From Ichthyocystis sparus (lineage in GTDB: Bacteria > Pseudomonadota > Gammaproteobacteria > Burkholderiales > 2013Ark19i), in NCBI RefSeq assembly GCF_900078755.1, contig NZ_FKIH01000006.1: 64,000 nt of DNA; one strand, written 5' to 3'. Made by a program: the position numbers and the translations under genes. Shown here one piece after another: positions 29,932 to 38,556 of the stretch. Below the pieces are notes generated by a model. That model was not told the DNA's origin and did no database searches. It was given only the letters and a program-made list of their open reading frames with translations. Each line of letters starts with the position of its first letter. Position 1 is the first letter of the stretch.

Positions 29932-31917
29932 ATGGCGTGCTCTGGTAGTTTACCGGTGCGACTTTCTTCTTTCTCTGGCGAGGTCTTGTTGTCTTCTGAC
30001 AAGAGTGATCCATATATATCTACTAAGCACGTCAGTAGCATTTCTTCGTTAAACTCTAAGGTTCAGGTAGATGGCAAGAGAATCGTCTGTAGTCATTTGT
30101 CAGCTTTATACGTTTCTGAAAGCATTAAATACCATAATAATTCTGAAAAACTTAGAGTCCATGATTTACTGGGAAGTACGGAATCAATAAGGAGAGCCGC
30201 TCCTGATAATATTCATGATCTGTATGGTCAGATGTTAAGTAAATCATCTAATAAATGTATCATAGTTTGCGATAGATTTGGTCATTTTTTGCATGAAATA
30301 GCTACAAATACTGGTGTTAATAGTCAAAGATTGTTTTTGTTGGTTAGTTGTAATCATGCAATGGCATTAAGGGTTATTTGTAAATTAAAAACTGATCAAT
30401 TAGGCAACAGTGAATGTAGATATGTACTTCATTTTTTTGATCCAAACAAAACTAATGTTATTTCTCGCAGCGAAGTTAGTGATCCGAGTTTTTTCTTGAA
30501 TGAAGATAAGTTTTCTTTACGTAAGTTTATTGGTAGTAATTGTTACGGTGAATATTTTGAACAGTTACCAGATGTTCCTAAAGAACATGAATTAATGGTC
30601 TGCGAATGTAGAGGTGATGATACTATAGGAAGCGAGTGTCTATCAAAATTAGAAACATTGTTACATGATGGTATTTCAGAGTGCGCATTATACCACCTAA
30701 TGGAGAAGGGAATATGCAGTAAAAATATAATGATGATGTCTGAAAAACTATCTTTACTTCCTTCTAGTGTTAGAGAAAATGTTGTTTTTGGTAGAAATCA
30801 TGATATTTCAGCTTTGCATGTTGCTTTGTCTAATAATAATCATAATTCTATACGAGCATATTGTTACTTATTAGACGGTTTATCTTATGATGAAAAGATA
30901 AGAGTATTGCCACGTTTACTTATTGCTAGTAATAAACGTGGAGAATTAGGACTTGTTGTGGCTATGCAAGAAGATAATGCTTCTTCTATCTATGCTTTTT
31001 CTGATTTGCTAGATATGTTACTTTCTTTGAGGGGGGGAATACCTGCTAATAAATTGGCTGATATTATCTTTAATTTATTAGTTTCTAGGACAAGTAAAGG
31101 CGAAGATGGTGGTGGACTATTTATGGCTATGCAGGAGGGAAGTTCATCTTCAATTGTTGCTTTTGGTAGACTACTGGATGGATTAATTAGCCTTTCTAAT
31201 GAAGTTTCAATATTCAAAATTGCTGAAATGATTTTTACTATACTGAATTCTGATTGTGTAGATGTAAATGGGTTATTTATGGCTATGCAGCGAGGACATG
31301 CATCTACAATTGTTGCTTTTGGTAGCTTACTGGATAGATTAGTCTACCTTTCTGATGAAGTGCCGGCATTAGATATTGCTAGAATGGTTTTTACTATACT
31401 TATGTCTGTCGATGATAGAGGTGTTACTGGATTATGTGTTGCCATGTATGGTGGCAAAGCATCTTCAATTTGTTCTTTTAGTAGGTTATTGGAGAGATTA
31501 GTATATTTGGGTAATATGATTTCTAGAGACCATTTTGAAAAGATGATGTTTGAAATATTACTAGCAAGGTCTTACCGTGGTAGTGGTTTGTCTGAAGCGC
31601 TTAAAAATAATCATGTAGATTCTATCAGGGAATATTGTTCTTTATTGGGTGCGATTAGCCAATCTAAGTGGCCAGATCTATTAGCCGCCAAAAATGTTCA
31701 TGGAATTACAGGTATATTATTTGCAAGTGAAGAAACAGTTAATTTTTATCTTAGTATGTTGAAGGGGTTTACTATTGATGTATTGTCAGAATTGCTGTCT
31801 ATATTAGAAAATATGAGGCATACAAATTGGTATGCAGAACTTGTAAGTGAAGATAGAGCTAGGGCTGTGAAATACGAAAGTTTCCTTCTGCAATTAGGAG
31901 AAATTGTAAATTCATAA
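29932..31917 (+). CDS. E9: ShET2/EspL-like cysteine protease effector with ankyrin-like repeats (family reference copy)
   Basis: A 661-residue protein used here as the family reference. Residues 1-215 are the predicted papain-like protease: SSDKSDPYIS (21-30), Cys53 in IVCSHLSALY, IIVCDRFGHFLHEIA (110-124), His142 in SCNHAMAL, and Asp170 in HFFDPNKTN. EspL of enteropathogenic E. coli has IVCRHL, SNHNMAL and YDPNHT in the same order and at similar spacing (its catalytic residues are reported as Cys47, His131, Asp153). Residues 235-290 form a linker (SKLETLLHDGISECALYHLMEKG, LSLLPSSVRE). Seven repeats fill 291-640. The start follows TTGGGAGG. EspL and Shigella OspD3 block host necroptosis; a similar role here is inference. 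Delivery would presumably be by type IV secretion. Confidence 0.88.
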   Translation: MACSGSLPVRLSSFSGEVLLSSDKSDPYISTKHVSSISSLNSKVQVDGKRIVCSHLSALYVSESIKYHNNSEKLRVHDLLGSTESIRRAAPDNIHDLYGQMLSKSSNKCIIVCDRFGHFLHEIATNTGVNSQRLFLLVSCNHAMALRVICKLKTDQLGNSECRYVLHFFDPNKTNVISRSEVSDPSFFLNEDKFSLRKFIGSNCYGEYFEQLPDVPKEHELMVCECRGDDTIGSECLSKLETLLHDGISECALYHLMEKGICSKNIMMMSEKLSLLPSSVRENVVFGRNHDISALHVALSNNNHNSIRAYCYLLDGLSYDEKIRVLPRLLIASNKRGELGLVVAMQEDNASSIYAFSDLLDMLLSLRGGIPANKLADIIFNLLVSRTSKGEDGGGLFMAMQEGSSSSIVAFGRLLDGLISLSNEVSIFKIAEMIFTILNSDCVDVNGLFMAMQRGHASTIVAFGSLLDRLVYLSDEVPALDIARMVFTILMSVDDRGVTGLCVAMYGGKASSICSFSRLLERLVYLGNMISRDHFEKMMFEILLARSYRGSGLSEALKNNHVDSIREYCSLLGAISQSKWPDLLAAKNVHGITGILFASEETVNFYLSMLKGFTIDVLSELLSILENMRHTNWYAELVSEDRARAVKYESFLLQLGEIVNS

Positions 31918-32123
31918 TACGCTAAATTTACGTTCTCATTATCTACGATATTGCACCTATATTTATTATTTTTTCCTCATCTTTTGTTGTGTCTAAGCAC
32001 CGTAAATATTATCTCTGTAAAAACTATATTGATTTTAATTTTGTTCAGCCATAATAATGATAATTCTGTAATTTGAGAATTATCTAAAAATAACTAAGCT
32101 TAATCTAGGAAGTAAAAGTTGGT

Positions 32124-32357
32124 ATGGATGAGCTATCTTGTACTTTTTATGAATTACCAATACCGTTATTGCCATTAACTGTTGTGATAGTAAATCGATG
32201 TTTGTTAATTTTTCATAAATTACTCAATAAATGTAGCACATTATGTGAAGATTTTTATACTCTATTGAAGCGTAACAATTTGATATTATTTTTGGGTAGA
32301 TTTTTAGTAAGTTTGGCTATTTTTTTGTGTAATTATGTAAGTTTATCACAACACTAA
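32124..32357 (+). CDS. Small hydrophobic ORF in spacer, conserved in other spacers
   Basis: A 77-codon frame beginning MDELSCTFYELPIPLLPL, with hydrophobic stretches at 11-25 and 50-70. The same N-terminus recurs in frame after E10 (34978), E12 (40758) and E15 (48964), while the C-termini differ in length. AGGAAG lies about 11 bases before the ATG. It may be a real small membrane peptide, or a by-product of spacer duplication: the surrounding DNA is equally conserved, so coding selection cannot be separated from recent copying. Function unknown. Confidence 0.3.
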   Translation: MDELSCTFYELPIPLLPLTVVIVNRCLLIFHKLLNKCSTLCEDFYTLLKRNNLILFLGRFLVSLAIFLCNYVSLSQH

Positions 32358-32502
32358 TATTACATATGTTCATTAGATAACAATTGTGCAATGGTTGCTG
32401 TTATATGGCAATGGTAGTAGTAAATATTTTTATGCAATTGGGTAGTAAGGGTTGTTGTGTCGTATTTGCCTATAGGTACACATAATCAATTAGCACTTTG
32501 GA

Positions 32503-32531
32503 TTGACACTACATAAAATAGTAATTATAAA
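32503..32531 (+). promoter_or_regulatory. Sigma70-type promoter candidate upstream of E10
   Basis: TTGACA (32503-32508), a 17-base spacer and TATAAA (32526-32531), identical in layout to the pair before E9. About 250 bases lie between it and the E10 start. The matching place before E11 reads TTGATA with altered spacing. Confidence 0.45.
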
Positions 32532-32626
32532 TAATACATTGATAAATTATTAGATAATCTGCTATTCATGTGTGGCAATCAAGATGATACTTCATGACTT
32601 TTTTGATAACGATCGTGATAATTTTT

Positions 32627-32639
32627 TTCACAGTGTGAA
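32627..32639. promoter_or_regulatory. Operator-like palindrome TTCACA-G-TGTGAA upstream of E10
   Basis: A perfect 13-base inverted repeat about 100 bases downstream of the promoter candidate and 140 bases before the E10 start. It recurs perfectly before E11 and with a mismatch before E9. It could be a regulator-binding site or an mRNA leader hairpin; no regulator is identified. Confidence 0.35.
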
Positions 32640-32780
32640 TTAATTTATTGAGATCCACTTTGCACATATATTAAATCGTACAGGTTATTGCATTATCTTC
32701 TTCTTTCAGTTAGGTAACCTGCTAGGGTTATTGTTTTGCCTACAGTTATAGCTTGGCTATAAGTATTTTGGATGTATAAT

Positions 32781-34769
32781 ATGGCGTGCTCCGACAGTTT
32801 ACCGGTGCGGTTTTCTTCTTTCTCTGGTGAGGCCTTGTTGTCTTCTGACAAGAGTGATCCATATATATCTACTAAGCATGTCAGTAATATTTATTCGTTA
32901 AACTCTAAGGTTCAGATAGATGGTGAGGGTATTGTTTGTACTCATTTATCAGCTTTATACGTTTCTGAAAGCATTAAATACCATAATAAAGCTAAAAAAC
33001 TTAGAGTCCATGATTTACTGGGAAGTACGGAATCAATAAGGAGAGCTGCTCCTGGTAATATTCATGATCTGTATGATCAGATGTTAGGTAAATCATCTAA
33101 TAGATATATTATAGTTTGTGATAGATTTGGTTGTTTTTTGCATGAAATTTCTACAAATACTGCTGTTAATAATCAAAGATTGTTTTTGTTGAGTAGTTGT
33201 AGCCATGTAATGGCATTAAGGGTTATTTGTAAATTAAAAACTAATCAACTAGGTAACGTTGAACGTAGATATGTAATTCATTTTTTTGATCCAAACAAAA
33301 CTAATGTTGTTTCTCGTAGTGAAGTTAGTGATCCGAATTTTTTCTTGAATGAAGATAAGTTTTCTTTGCGTAAGTTTATTGGTAGTAATTGTTACGGTGA
33401 ATATTTTGAGCAGTTGCCAGATGCCCCTAAAGAACATGAATTAATGATCTGCGAATGTAGCGATGATGGTATTGTAGGAAGCGAGTGTCTATCAAGATTA
33501 GAAACATTATTACATGATGGTATTTCAGAGTGCGCGTTATACCATTTAATGGAGAAGGGAGTATGCAATAAAAATATAATGATGATGTCTGAAAAACTAT
33601 CTTTACTTCCTTCTAGTGTTAGAGAAAATGTTGTTTTAGGTAGAGGTAGTGATAATGTTTCAGCTTTGCATGTTGCTTTGTCTAATAATAATCATAAATC
33701 TATACGAGCATATTGTTACTTGTTAGACAGTTTATCTTATGATGAAAAGATAAGAGTATTGCCAAATTTACTTATTGCTAGTAATGAACATGGAGAATTA
33801 GGACTTGTTGTGGCTATGCAAGAAAATCATACTGACTCTATCTATGTTTTTTCTGATTTGCTAGAAATGTTACTTTCTTTGAGGGGGGGAATACCTGCGA
33901 ATAAATTGGCTGATATTATCTTTAATTTGTTAGTTTATAGGACAAGTAATGGTGAAGAGGGTAGTGGACTATTTATGGCTATGCAGGAGGGGAGTTCATC
34001 TGCAATTATTGCTTTTGGTAGATTACTGGATGGATTAATTAGCCTTTCTAATGAAGTTTCAGTATTAGAAATTGCTGAAATGATTTTTACTATACTTATG
34101 TCTGGGCATGAAGATGTAAGTGGATTATTTATGGCTATGCAGGGGGGGCATGCATCTGCAATTGTTGCTTTTGGTAGCTTACTGGATAGATTAGTCTACC
34201 TTTCTGATGAAGTGCCAGCATTGGATATTGCTAGAATGATTTTTACTATACTTATGTCTGTCAATGATAGAGGTGTTACTGTATTATATGTGGCCATGCA
34301 TAATGGCAAAGCATCTTCAATTTGTTCTTTTAGTAGGTTATTGGAGAGATTAGTATCGTTGGGTTCTATGATTTCTGGAGAACATTTTGAAAAGATGATG
34401 TTTGAAATATTGCTGGCAAGATCTGACTATAGTAGTGGTTTATTTGAAGCGCTTAAAAATAATCATGTAGATTCTATCAGGGAATATTGTTCTTTATTGG
34501 GAGTGATTAGCCAATCTAAGTTGCCAGATCTATTAGCCGCCAAAAATGTTCATGGAATTACAGGTATATTGTTTGCAAATGAAGAAACGGTTGATTTTTA
34601 CTTTAATATATTGAAGGAATTTACTGTTGATGTGTTATCAGAATTGCTATCGATTTTAGAAAAAGTAAGACATGCAAACAAGTACGCAGAACTCGCAAGT
34701 GATGATAGAGCTAGGATTGTGAAATACGAAAGTTTCCTTCTACAATTAGAAGGTATTATAAATTCATAA
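32781..34769 (+). CDS. E10: ShET2/EspL-like cysteine protease effector with ankyrin-like repeats
   Basis: A 662-residue member with seven repeats, almost a twin of E11 and very close to E9. ATG 32781 (MACSDS) follows TTTTGGA; an upstream in-frame ATG at 32772 lies inside that ribosome-binding site. Triad: Cys53 (IVCTHLSALY), His142 (SCSHVMAL) and Asp170 (HFFDPNKTN). E10 and E11 share most residues and a distinctive HNKAKKLRVHDLLGS helix. In the second repeat both read ELGL or ESAL followed by VVAMQENHTDSIYVFSDLLEMLL. The fifth repeat has TVLYVAMHNGKA in place of TGLCVAM. Terminal residues are QLEGIINS. The match extends into the flanking spacers, so duplication was recent. Confidence 0.88.
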   Translation: MACSDSLPVRFSSFSGEALLSSDKSDPYISTKHVSNIYSLNSKVQIDGEGIVCTHLSALYVSESIKYHNKAKKLRVHDLLGSTESIRRAAPGNIHDLYDQMLGKSSNRYIIVCDRFGCFLHEISTNTAVNNQRLFLLSSCSHVMALRVICKLKTNQLGNVERRYVIHFFDPNKTNVVSRSEVSDPNFFLNEDKFSLRKFIGSNCYGEYFEQLPDAPKEHELMICECSDDGIVGSECLSRLETLLHDGISECALYHLMEKGVCNKNIMMMSEKLSLLPSSVRENVVLGRGSDNVSALHVALSNNNHKSIRAYCYLLDSLSYDEKIRVLPNLLIASNEHGELGLVVAMQENHTDSIYVFSDLLEMLLSLRGGIPANKLADIIFNLLVYRTSNGEEGSGLFMAMQEGSSSAIIAFGRLLDGLISLSNEVSVLEIAEMIFTILMSGHEDVSGLFMAMQGGHASAIVAFGSLLDRLVYLSDEVPALDIARMIFTILMSVNDRGVTVLYVAMHNGKASSICSFSRLLERLVSLGSMISGEHFEKMMFEILLARSDYSSGLFEALKNNHVDSIREYCSLLGVISQSKLPDLLAAKNVHGITGILFANEETVDFYFNILKEFTVDVLSELLSILEKVRHANKYAELASDDRARIVKYESFLLQLEGIINS

Positions 34770-34977
34770 TACGCTAAATCTGCTTTTTCATTATTTATTA
34801 TATTTTTCCTATATTTATTATTGTTTTCTTGGCTTTTGTTGTGTTTAATCATCATAGATATTATCTCTGTAAGTACTATATTAATTTTAATTTTGGTTGG
34901 CTATCATAATTGTAGTTGTGTAATTTGAGATGATCATCTAAAAATAACTAAGCTTAATCTAAGGAGTAAAAGTTAAT

Positions 34978-35193
34978 ATGTATGAGCTATCTTGTACTTT
35001 TTATGCATTACCAATACCGTTATTGCCATTAACTGTTGTGATAGTAAATAGATGTTCGTTAATTTTTTGCATATTACTCAATAAATGTGGCACATTATGT
35101 GAAGATTTTTATACTCTATTGAAGCGTGACAATTTGATATTATTGTTGGGTAGATTATATTTTTTAGTAAGTTTGACTGTTTTTTTTGTGTAA
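34978..35193 (+). CDS. Small hydrophobic ORF in spacer, paralogue of the one after E9
   Basis: A 71-codon frame starting MYELSCTFYALPIPLLPL, very similar to the frame at 32124. AAGGAG lies about 11 bases upstream. The C-terminal part differs by a small indel (GRLYFLVSLTVFFV). Both copies keep the frame for more than 60 codons, which gives weak support for a real peptide. Function unknown. Confidence 0.3.
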   Translation: MYELSCTFYALPIPLLPLTVVIVNRCSLIFCILLNKCGTLCEDFYTLLKRDNLILLLGRLYFLVSLTVFFV

Positions 35194-35480
35194 TTATGTA
35201 AGTTTACCACAACACTAGTATTACACATGTTCATTAGATGACAACTGTGCAATGGTAGTAGTAAATATTTTTATGTAATTGGGTAGTAAGGGTTATTACG
35301 TCATATTTTCCTATAGATACGCATAATCAGTTAGCGCTTTGGATTGATATTATACTATATAAAATAGTAATTATAAATAATACATTGATAAATTATTCAA
35401 TAATCTGCTATTCATGTCCGTTACCCAAGATGGTACTTCACGACTATTTATAGTTTTTGATAATGATCGTGATAATTTTT

Positions 35481-35493
35481 TTCACAGTGTGAA
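35481..35493. promoter_or_regulatory. Operator-like palindrome TTCACA-G-TGTGAA upstream of E11
   Basis: A perfect 13-base inverted repeat 146 bases before the E11 ATG, the same place as in spacer E9-E10. It is preceded by the conserved TGATCGTGATAAT block. Confidence 0.35.
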
Positions 35494-35639
35494 TTAATTT
35501 ATTGAGATCCACTTTGTACATATAGATTAAATCGTACAGGTTACTGCATTATCTTTTTCTTTTAGTTAGGCAATAGCTGGGGTTATTGTTGTCCACAGTT
35601 GTAGCTTGGCTACGGTTATAAGTGTTTTGGAGGTATAAT

Positions 35640-37628
35640 ATGGCGTGCTCTGGCAGTTTACCGGTGAGGTTTTCTTCTTTCTCTGGTGAGGCCTTGTTGT
35701 CTTCTGACAAGAGTGATCCATATGTATCTACTAAGTACGTCAGTAATATTTATTCCTTAAACTCTAAGGTTCAGATAGATGGTGAGGGTATTGTTTGTAC
35801 TCATTTATCAGCTTTATACGTTTCTGAAAGCATTAAATACCATAATAAAGCTAAAAAACTTAGAGTCCATGATTTACTGGGAAGTACGGAATCAATAAGG
35901 AGAGCTGCTCCTGGTAATATTCATGATCTGTATGGTCAGATGTTAAGTAAATCATCTAATAGATATATTATAGTTTGCGATAGATTTGGTTGTTTTTTGC
36001 ATGAAATTGCTACAAATACCGGTGTTAATAGTCAAAGATTGTTTTTATTGAGTAGTTGTGATCATGTAATGGCATTAAGGGTTATTTGTAAATTAAAAAC
36101 TGATCAATTAGGTAACATTGAACGTAGGTATGTACTTCATTTTTTTGATCCAAACAAAACTAATGTTATTTCTCGCAGCGAAGTTGGTGATCCGAGTTTT
36201 TTCTTGAATGAAGATAAGTTTTCTTTACGTAGGTTTATTGGTAGTAATTGTTACGGTGAATATTTTGAGCAATTGCCAGATGCCCCTAAAGAACATGAAT
36301 TAATGATCTGCGAATGTAGTGTTGATGATGTTGTAGGAAGCGAGTGTCTATCAAGATTAGAAACATTGTTACATGATGGTATTTCAGAGTGCGCGTTATA
36401 CCATTTAATGGAGAAGGGAGTATGCAGTAAAAATATAATGATGATGTCTGAAAAACTATCTTTACTTCCTTCTAGTGTCAGAGAAACTGTTGTTTTAGGT
36501 AGAGGTAGTAATAATGTTTCAGCTTTGCATGTTGCTTTGTCTAATAATAATCATAAATCTATACGAGCATATTGTTACTTGTTAGACAGTTTATCTTATG
36601 ATGAAAAGATAAGAGTATTGCCAAATTTACTTATTGCTAGTAATGAACATGGAGAATCGGCCCTGGTTGTAGCTATGCAAGAAAATCATACTGACTCTAT
36701 CTATGTTTTTTCTGATTTGCTAGAAATGTTACTTTCTTTGAGGGGGGGAATACCTGCTAATAAATTGGCTGAGATTATCTTTAATTTATTAGCTTCTAGG
36801 ACAAGTAATAGTGAAGATGGTAGTGGACTATTTATGGCTATGCAGGAGGGAAGTTCATCCTCAATTGTTGCTTTTGGTAGACTACTGGATGGATTAATTA
36901 GCCTTTCTAGTGAAGTTTCAGTATTAGAAATTGCTGAAATGATTTTTACTATACTTCATTCTGATTATGAAGATGTAAATGGATTATTTATGGCTATGCA
37001 GGAGGGACATGCAGATACAATTGTTGCTTTTGGTGGCTTACTGGATAGATTAGTCTACCTTTCTGATGAAGTGCCAGCATTAGATATTGCGAGAATGGTT
37101 TTTACTATACTTATGTCTGTCAATGATAGAGGTGTTACTGGATTATGTGTGGCCATGCATAATGCTAAGGCATCTTCAATTTGCTCTTTTAGTAGATTGT
37201 TGGAGAGATTAGTATATTTGGGTAATATGATTTCTAGAGACCATTTTGAAAAGATGATGTTTGAAATATTGCTGGCAAGATCTGACTATAGTAGTGGTTT
37301 ATTTGAAGCGCTTGAAAATAATTATGTAGATTCTATTAGGGAATATTGTTCTTTATTGGGAGTGATTAGCCAATCTAAGTGGCCAGATCTATTAGCCGCC
37401 AAAAATGTTCATGGAATTACAGGTATATTGTTTGCAAGTGAAGAAACGGTTGATTTTTACTTTAATATATTGAAGGAATTTACCGTTGACGTGTTATCAG
37501 AATTGCTGTCTATATTAGAAGATATGAGGCATACAAATGAGTATGCAGAACTTGCAAGTGATGATGGAGCTAGGGCCTTAAAATACGAAGGTTTTCTTCT
37601 GCAATTAGGAGAAATTGTAAATTCATAA
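35640..37628 (+). CDS. E11: ShET2/EspL-like cysteine protease effector with ankyrin-like repeats
   Basis: A 662-residue member with seven repeats, the closest relative of E10. ATG 35640 (MACSGS) follows TTTTGGAGG; a GTG at 35622 is in frame but lies upstream of the ribosome-binding site. Triad: Cys53 (IVCTHLSALY), His142 (SCDHVMAL) and Asp170 (HFFDPNKTN). Differences from E10 cluster in the repeats (DVNGLFMAMQEGHADTI; LCVAMHNAKASSI; LGNMISRDHFEKM). Several of these blocks match E9 instead of E10. This mosaic pattern suggests gene conversion among E9, E10 and E11. The final block is YEGFLLQLGEIVNS. No membrane segment or signal peptide. Confidence 0.88.
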   Translation: MACSGSLPVRFSSFSGEALLSSDKSDPYVSTKYVSNIYSLNSKVQIDGEGIVCTHLSALYVSESIKYHNKAKKLRVHDLLGSTESIRRAAPGNIHDLYGQMLSKSSNRYIIVCDRFGCFLHEIATNTGVNSQRLFLLSSCDHVMALRVICKLKTDQLGNIERRYVLHFFDPNKTNVISRSEVGDPSFFLNEDKFSLRRFIGSNCYGEYFEQLPDAPKEHELMICECSVDDVVGSECLSRLETLLHDGISECALYHLMEKGVCSKNIMMMSEKLSLLPSSVRETVVLGRGSNNVSALHVALSNNNHKSIRAYCYLLDSLSYDEKIRVLPNLLIASNEHGESALVVAMQENHTDSIYVFSDLLEMLLSLRGGIPANKLAEIIFNLLASRTSNSEDGSGLFMAMQEGSSSSIVAFGRLLDGLISLSSEVSVLEIAEMIFTILHSDYEDVNGLFMAMQEGHADTIVAFGGLLDRLVYLSDEVPALDIARMVFTILMSVNDRGVTGLCVAMHNAKASSICSFSRLLERLVYLGNMISRDHFEKMMFEILLARSDYSSGLFEALENNYVDSIREYCSLLGVISQSKWPDLLAAKNVHGITGILFASEETVDFYFNILKEFTVDVLSELLSILEDMRHTNEYAELASDDGARALKYEGFLLQLGEIVNS

Positions 37629-38556
37629 TACGCTAAATCCTCAACTTTTGTTGTATCTAAGCACCGTAAATATTATCTCTGTAAACACTGTATTGCGATT
37701 TTAATTTTGGTCAATTATCATAATGATAATTGCGTAATTCGAGAATTATCTAAAAATAACTAAGCTTAATCTAGGAAGTAAAAGTTAGTATAGTGTGACT
37801 TTATTGTACTTATCATTAATTATTAGTACCGCTATTGCTACTTTCTTTGAAGATTTTTTACCCTCTACTAGGGAATAATAATTTTATATTATGTGGTATG
37901 TATTATATCTTTTATTGGGTTTGGGTGTTTTTTTATGTAAGTTTATTACAAGCACTAATATTAAATGTGTTTATTAGATAGCAGTGATGTAGCGTCTGCC
38001 GTTGTAGACAAGGCTAGTAGTAGATATTTTTTTTGTAATTGGGAGGTAAAGATTTTTATGTCGCGTCTGTATAGGTACGTATCATATAATATTTATCCAT
38101 AGTATAACTGACACAATTATCTCTTTCTCTGGTGAGGTCGGGTACTTGCTTAACAAGCACATAGAATTAGTTGATGTTTTGGGTTGATGCTATTACTATA
38201 TATAAATAGTAATTATAAGTAAGGTATTGATTAATTTTTTAATTATCCACTATCCACATGTAGTAATCACGATGGTGCTTCGTGACCATTGTTTATAGTT
38301 TTTGATAATGATCGTGATCGGGATAATTTTTTTATTTTATAATATTAATTAATTTATTAAGTTATATTAACTATACTTTGATTCTTACCATGTACACCTC
38401 GTGCTTACGTAATTTTTACATATATCTTTTGTGCATATGAGTAATATGAGTAAATAAATTATGAATATTATTGCAGTTGTTTTTTTTCTGGATTGGGTGA
38501 CCTGCTTAGATCATTGCTACCTATAGTTATAAGTGTAAGTATTTTGGGGAGATAAG
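37629..38556. other. Conserved spacer E11-E12 with a gene-start relic
   Basis: The longest spacer of the middle series. The small ORF is broken here: its place near 37793 has lost the start and carries a stop. At 38121-38182 lies a fossil of a family gene 5' end: CTCTTTCTCTGGTGAGGTC matches the coding start of E12 (FSGEV), and AACAAGCAC follows (NKH). A GATCGTGAT block near 38306 and the GGGGAG leader before E12 follow. Confidence 0.6.
38121..38182 (+). pseudogene. Fossil of a family gene 5' end inside spacer E11-E12
   Basis: A 19-base exact match (38121-38139) to the E12 coding sequence for SFSGEV, followed after a small deletion by AACAAGCACATAGAATTAG, which resembles the NKHVSNIASL region. 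Fainter versions of the same fossil lie at comparable places in the spacers before E13, E14, E15 and E16. It is non-coding today. Confidence 0.55.

Larger units (their letters stand above)
31918..32780. other. Conserved spacer E9-E10
   Basis: About 860 bases, similar along their whole length to spacers E10-E11 and, less so, E8-E9 and E11-E14. They contain a small ORF (32124-32357), the promoter-like pair at 32503-32531, the perfect palindrome at 32627-32639 and the TTTTGGA leader of E10. Confidence 0.6.
34770..35639. other. Conserved spacer E10-E11
   Basis: Almost a copy of spacer E9-E10. It contains the second small ORF (34978-35193), a weakened form of the promoter-like element (TTGATA at 35344-35349), the perfect palindrome at 35481-35493 and a GGAGG leader just before E11. 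Confidence 0.6.
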
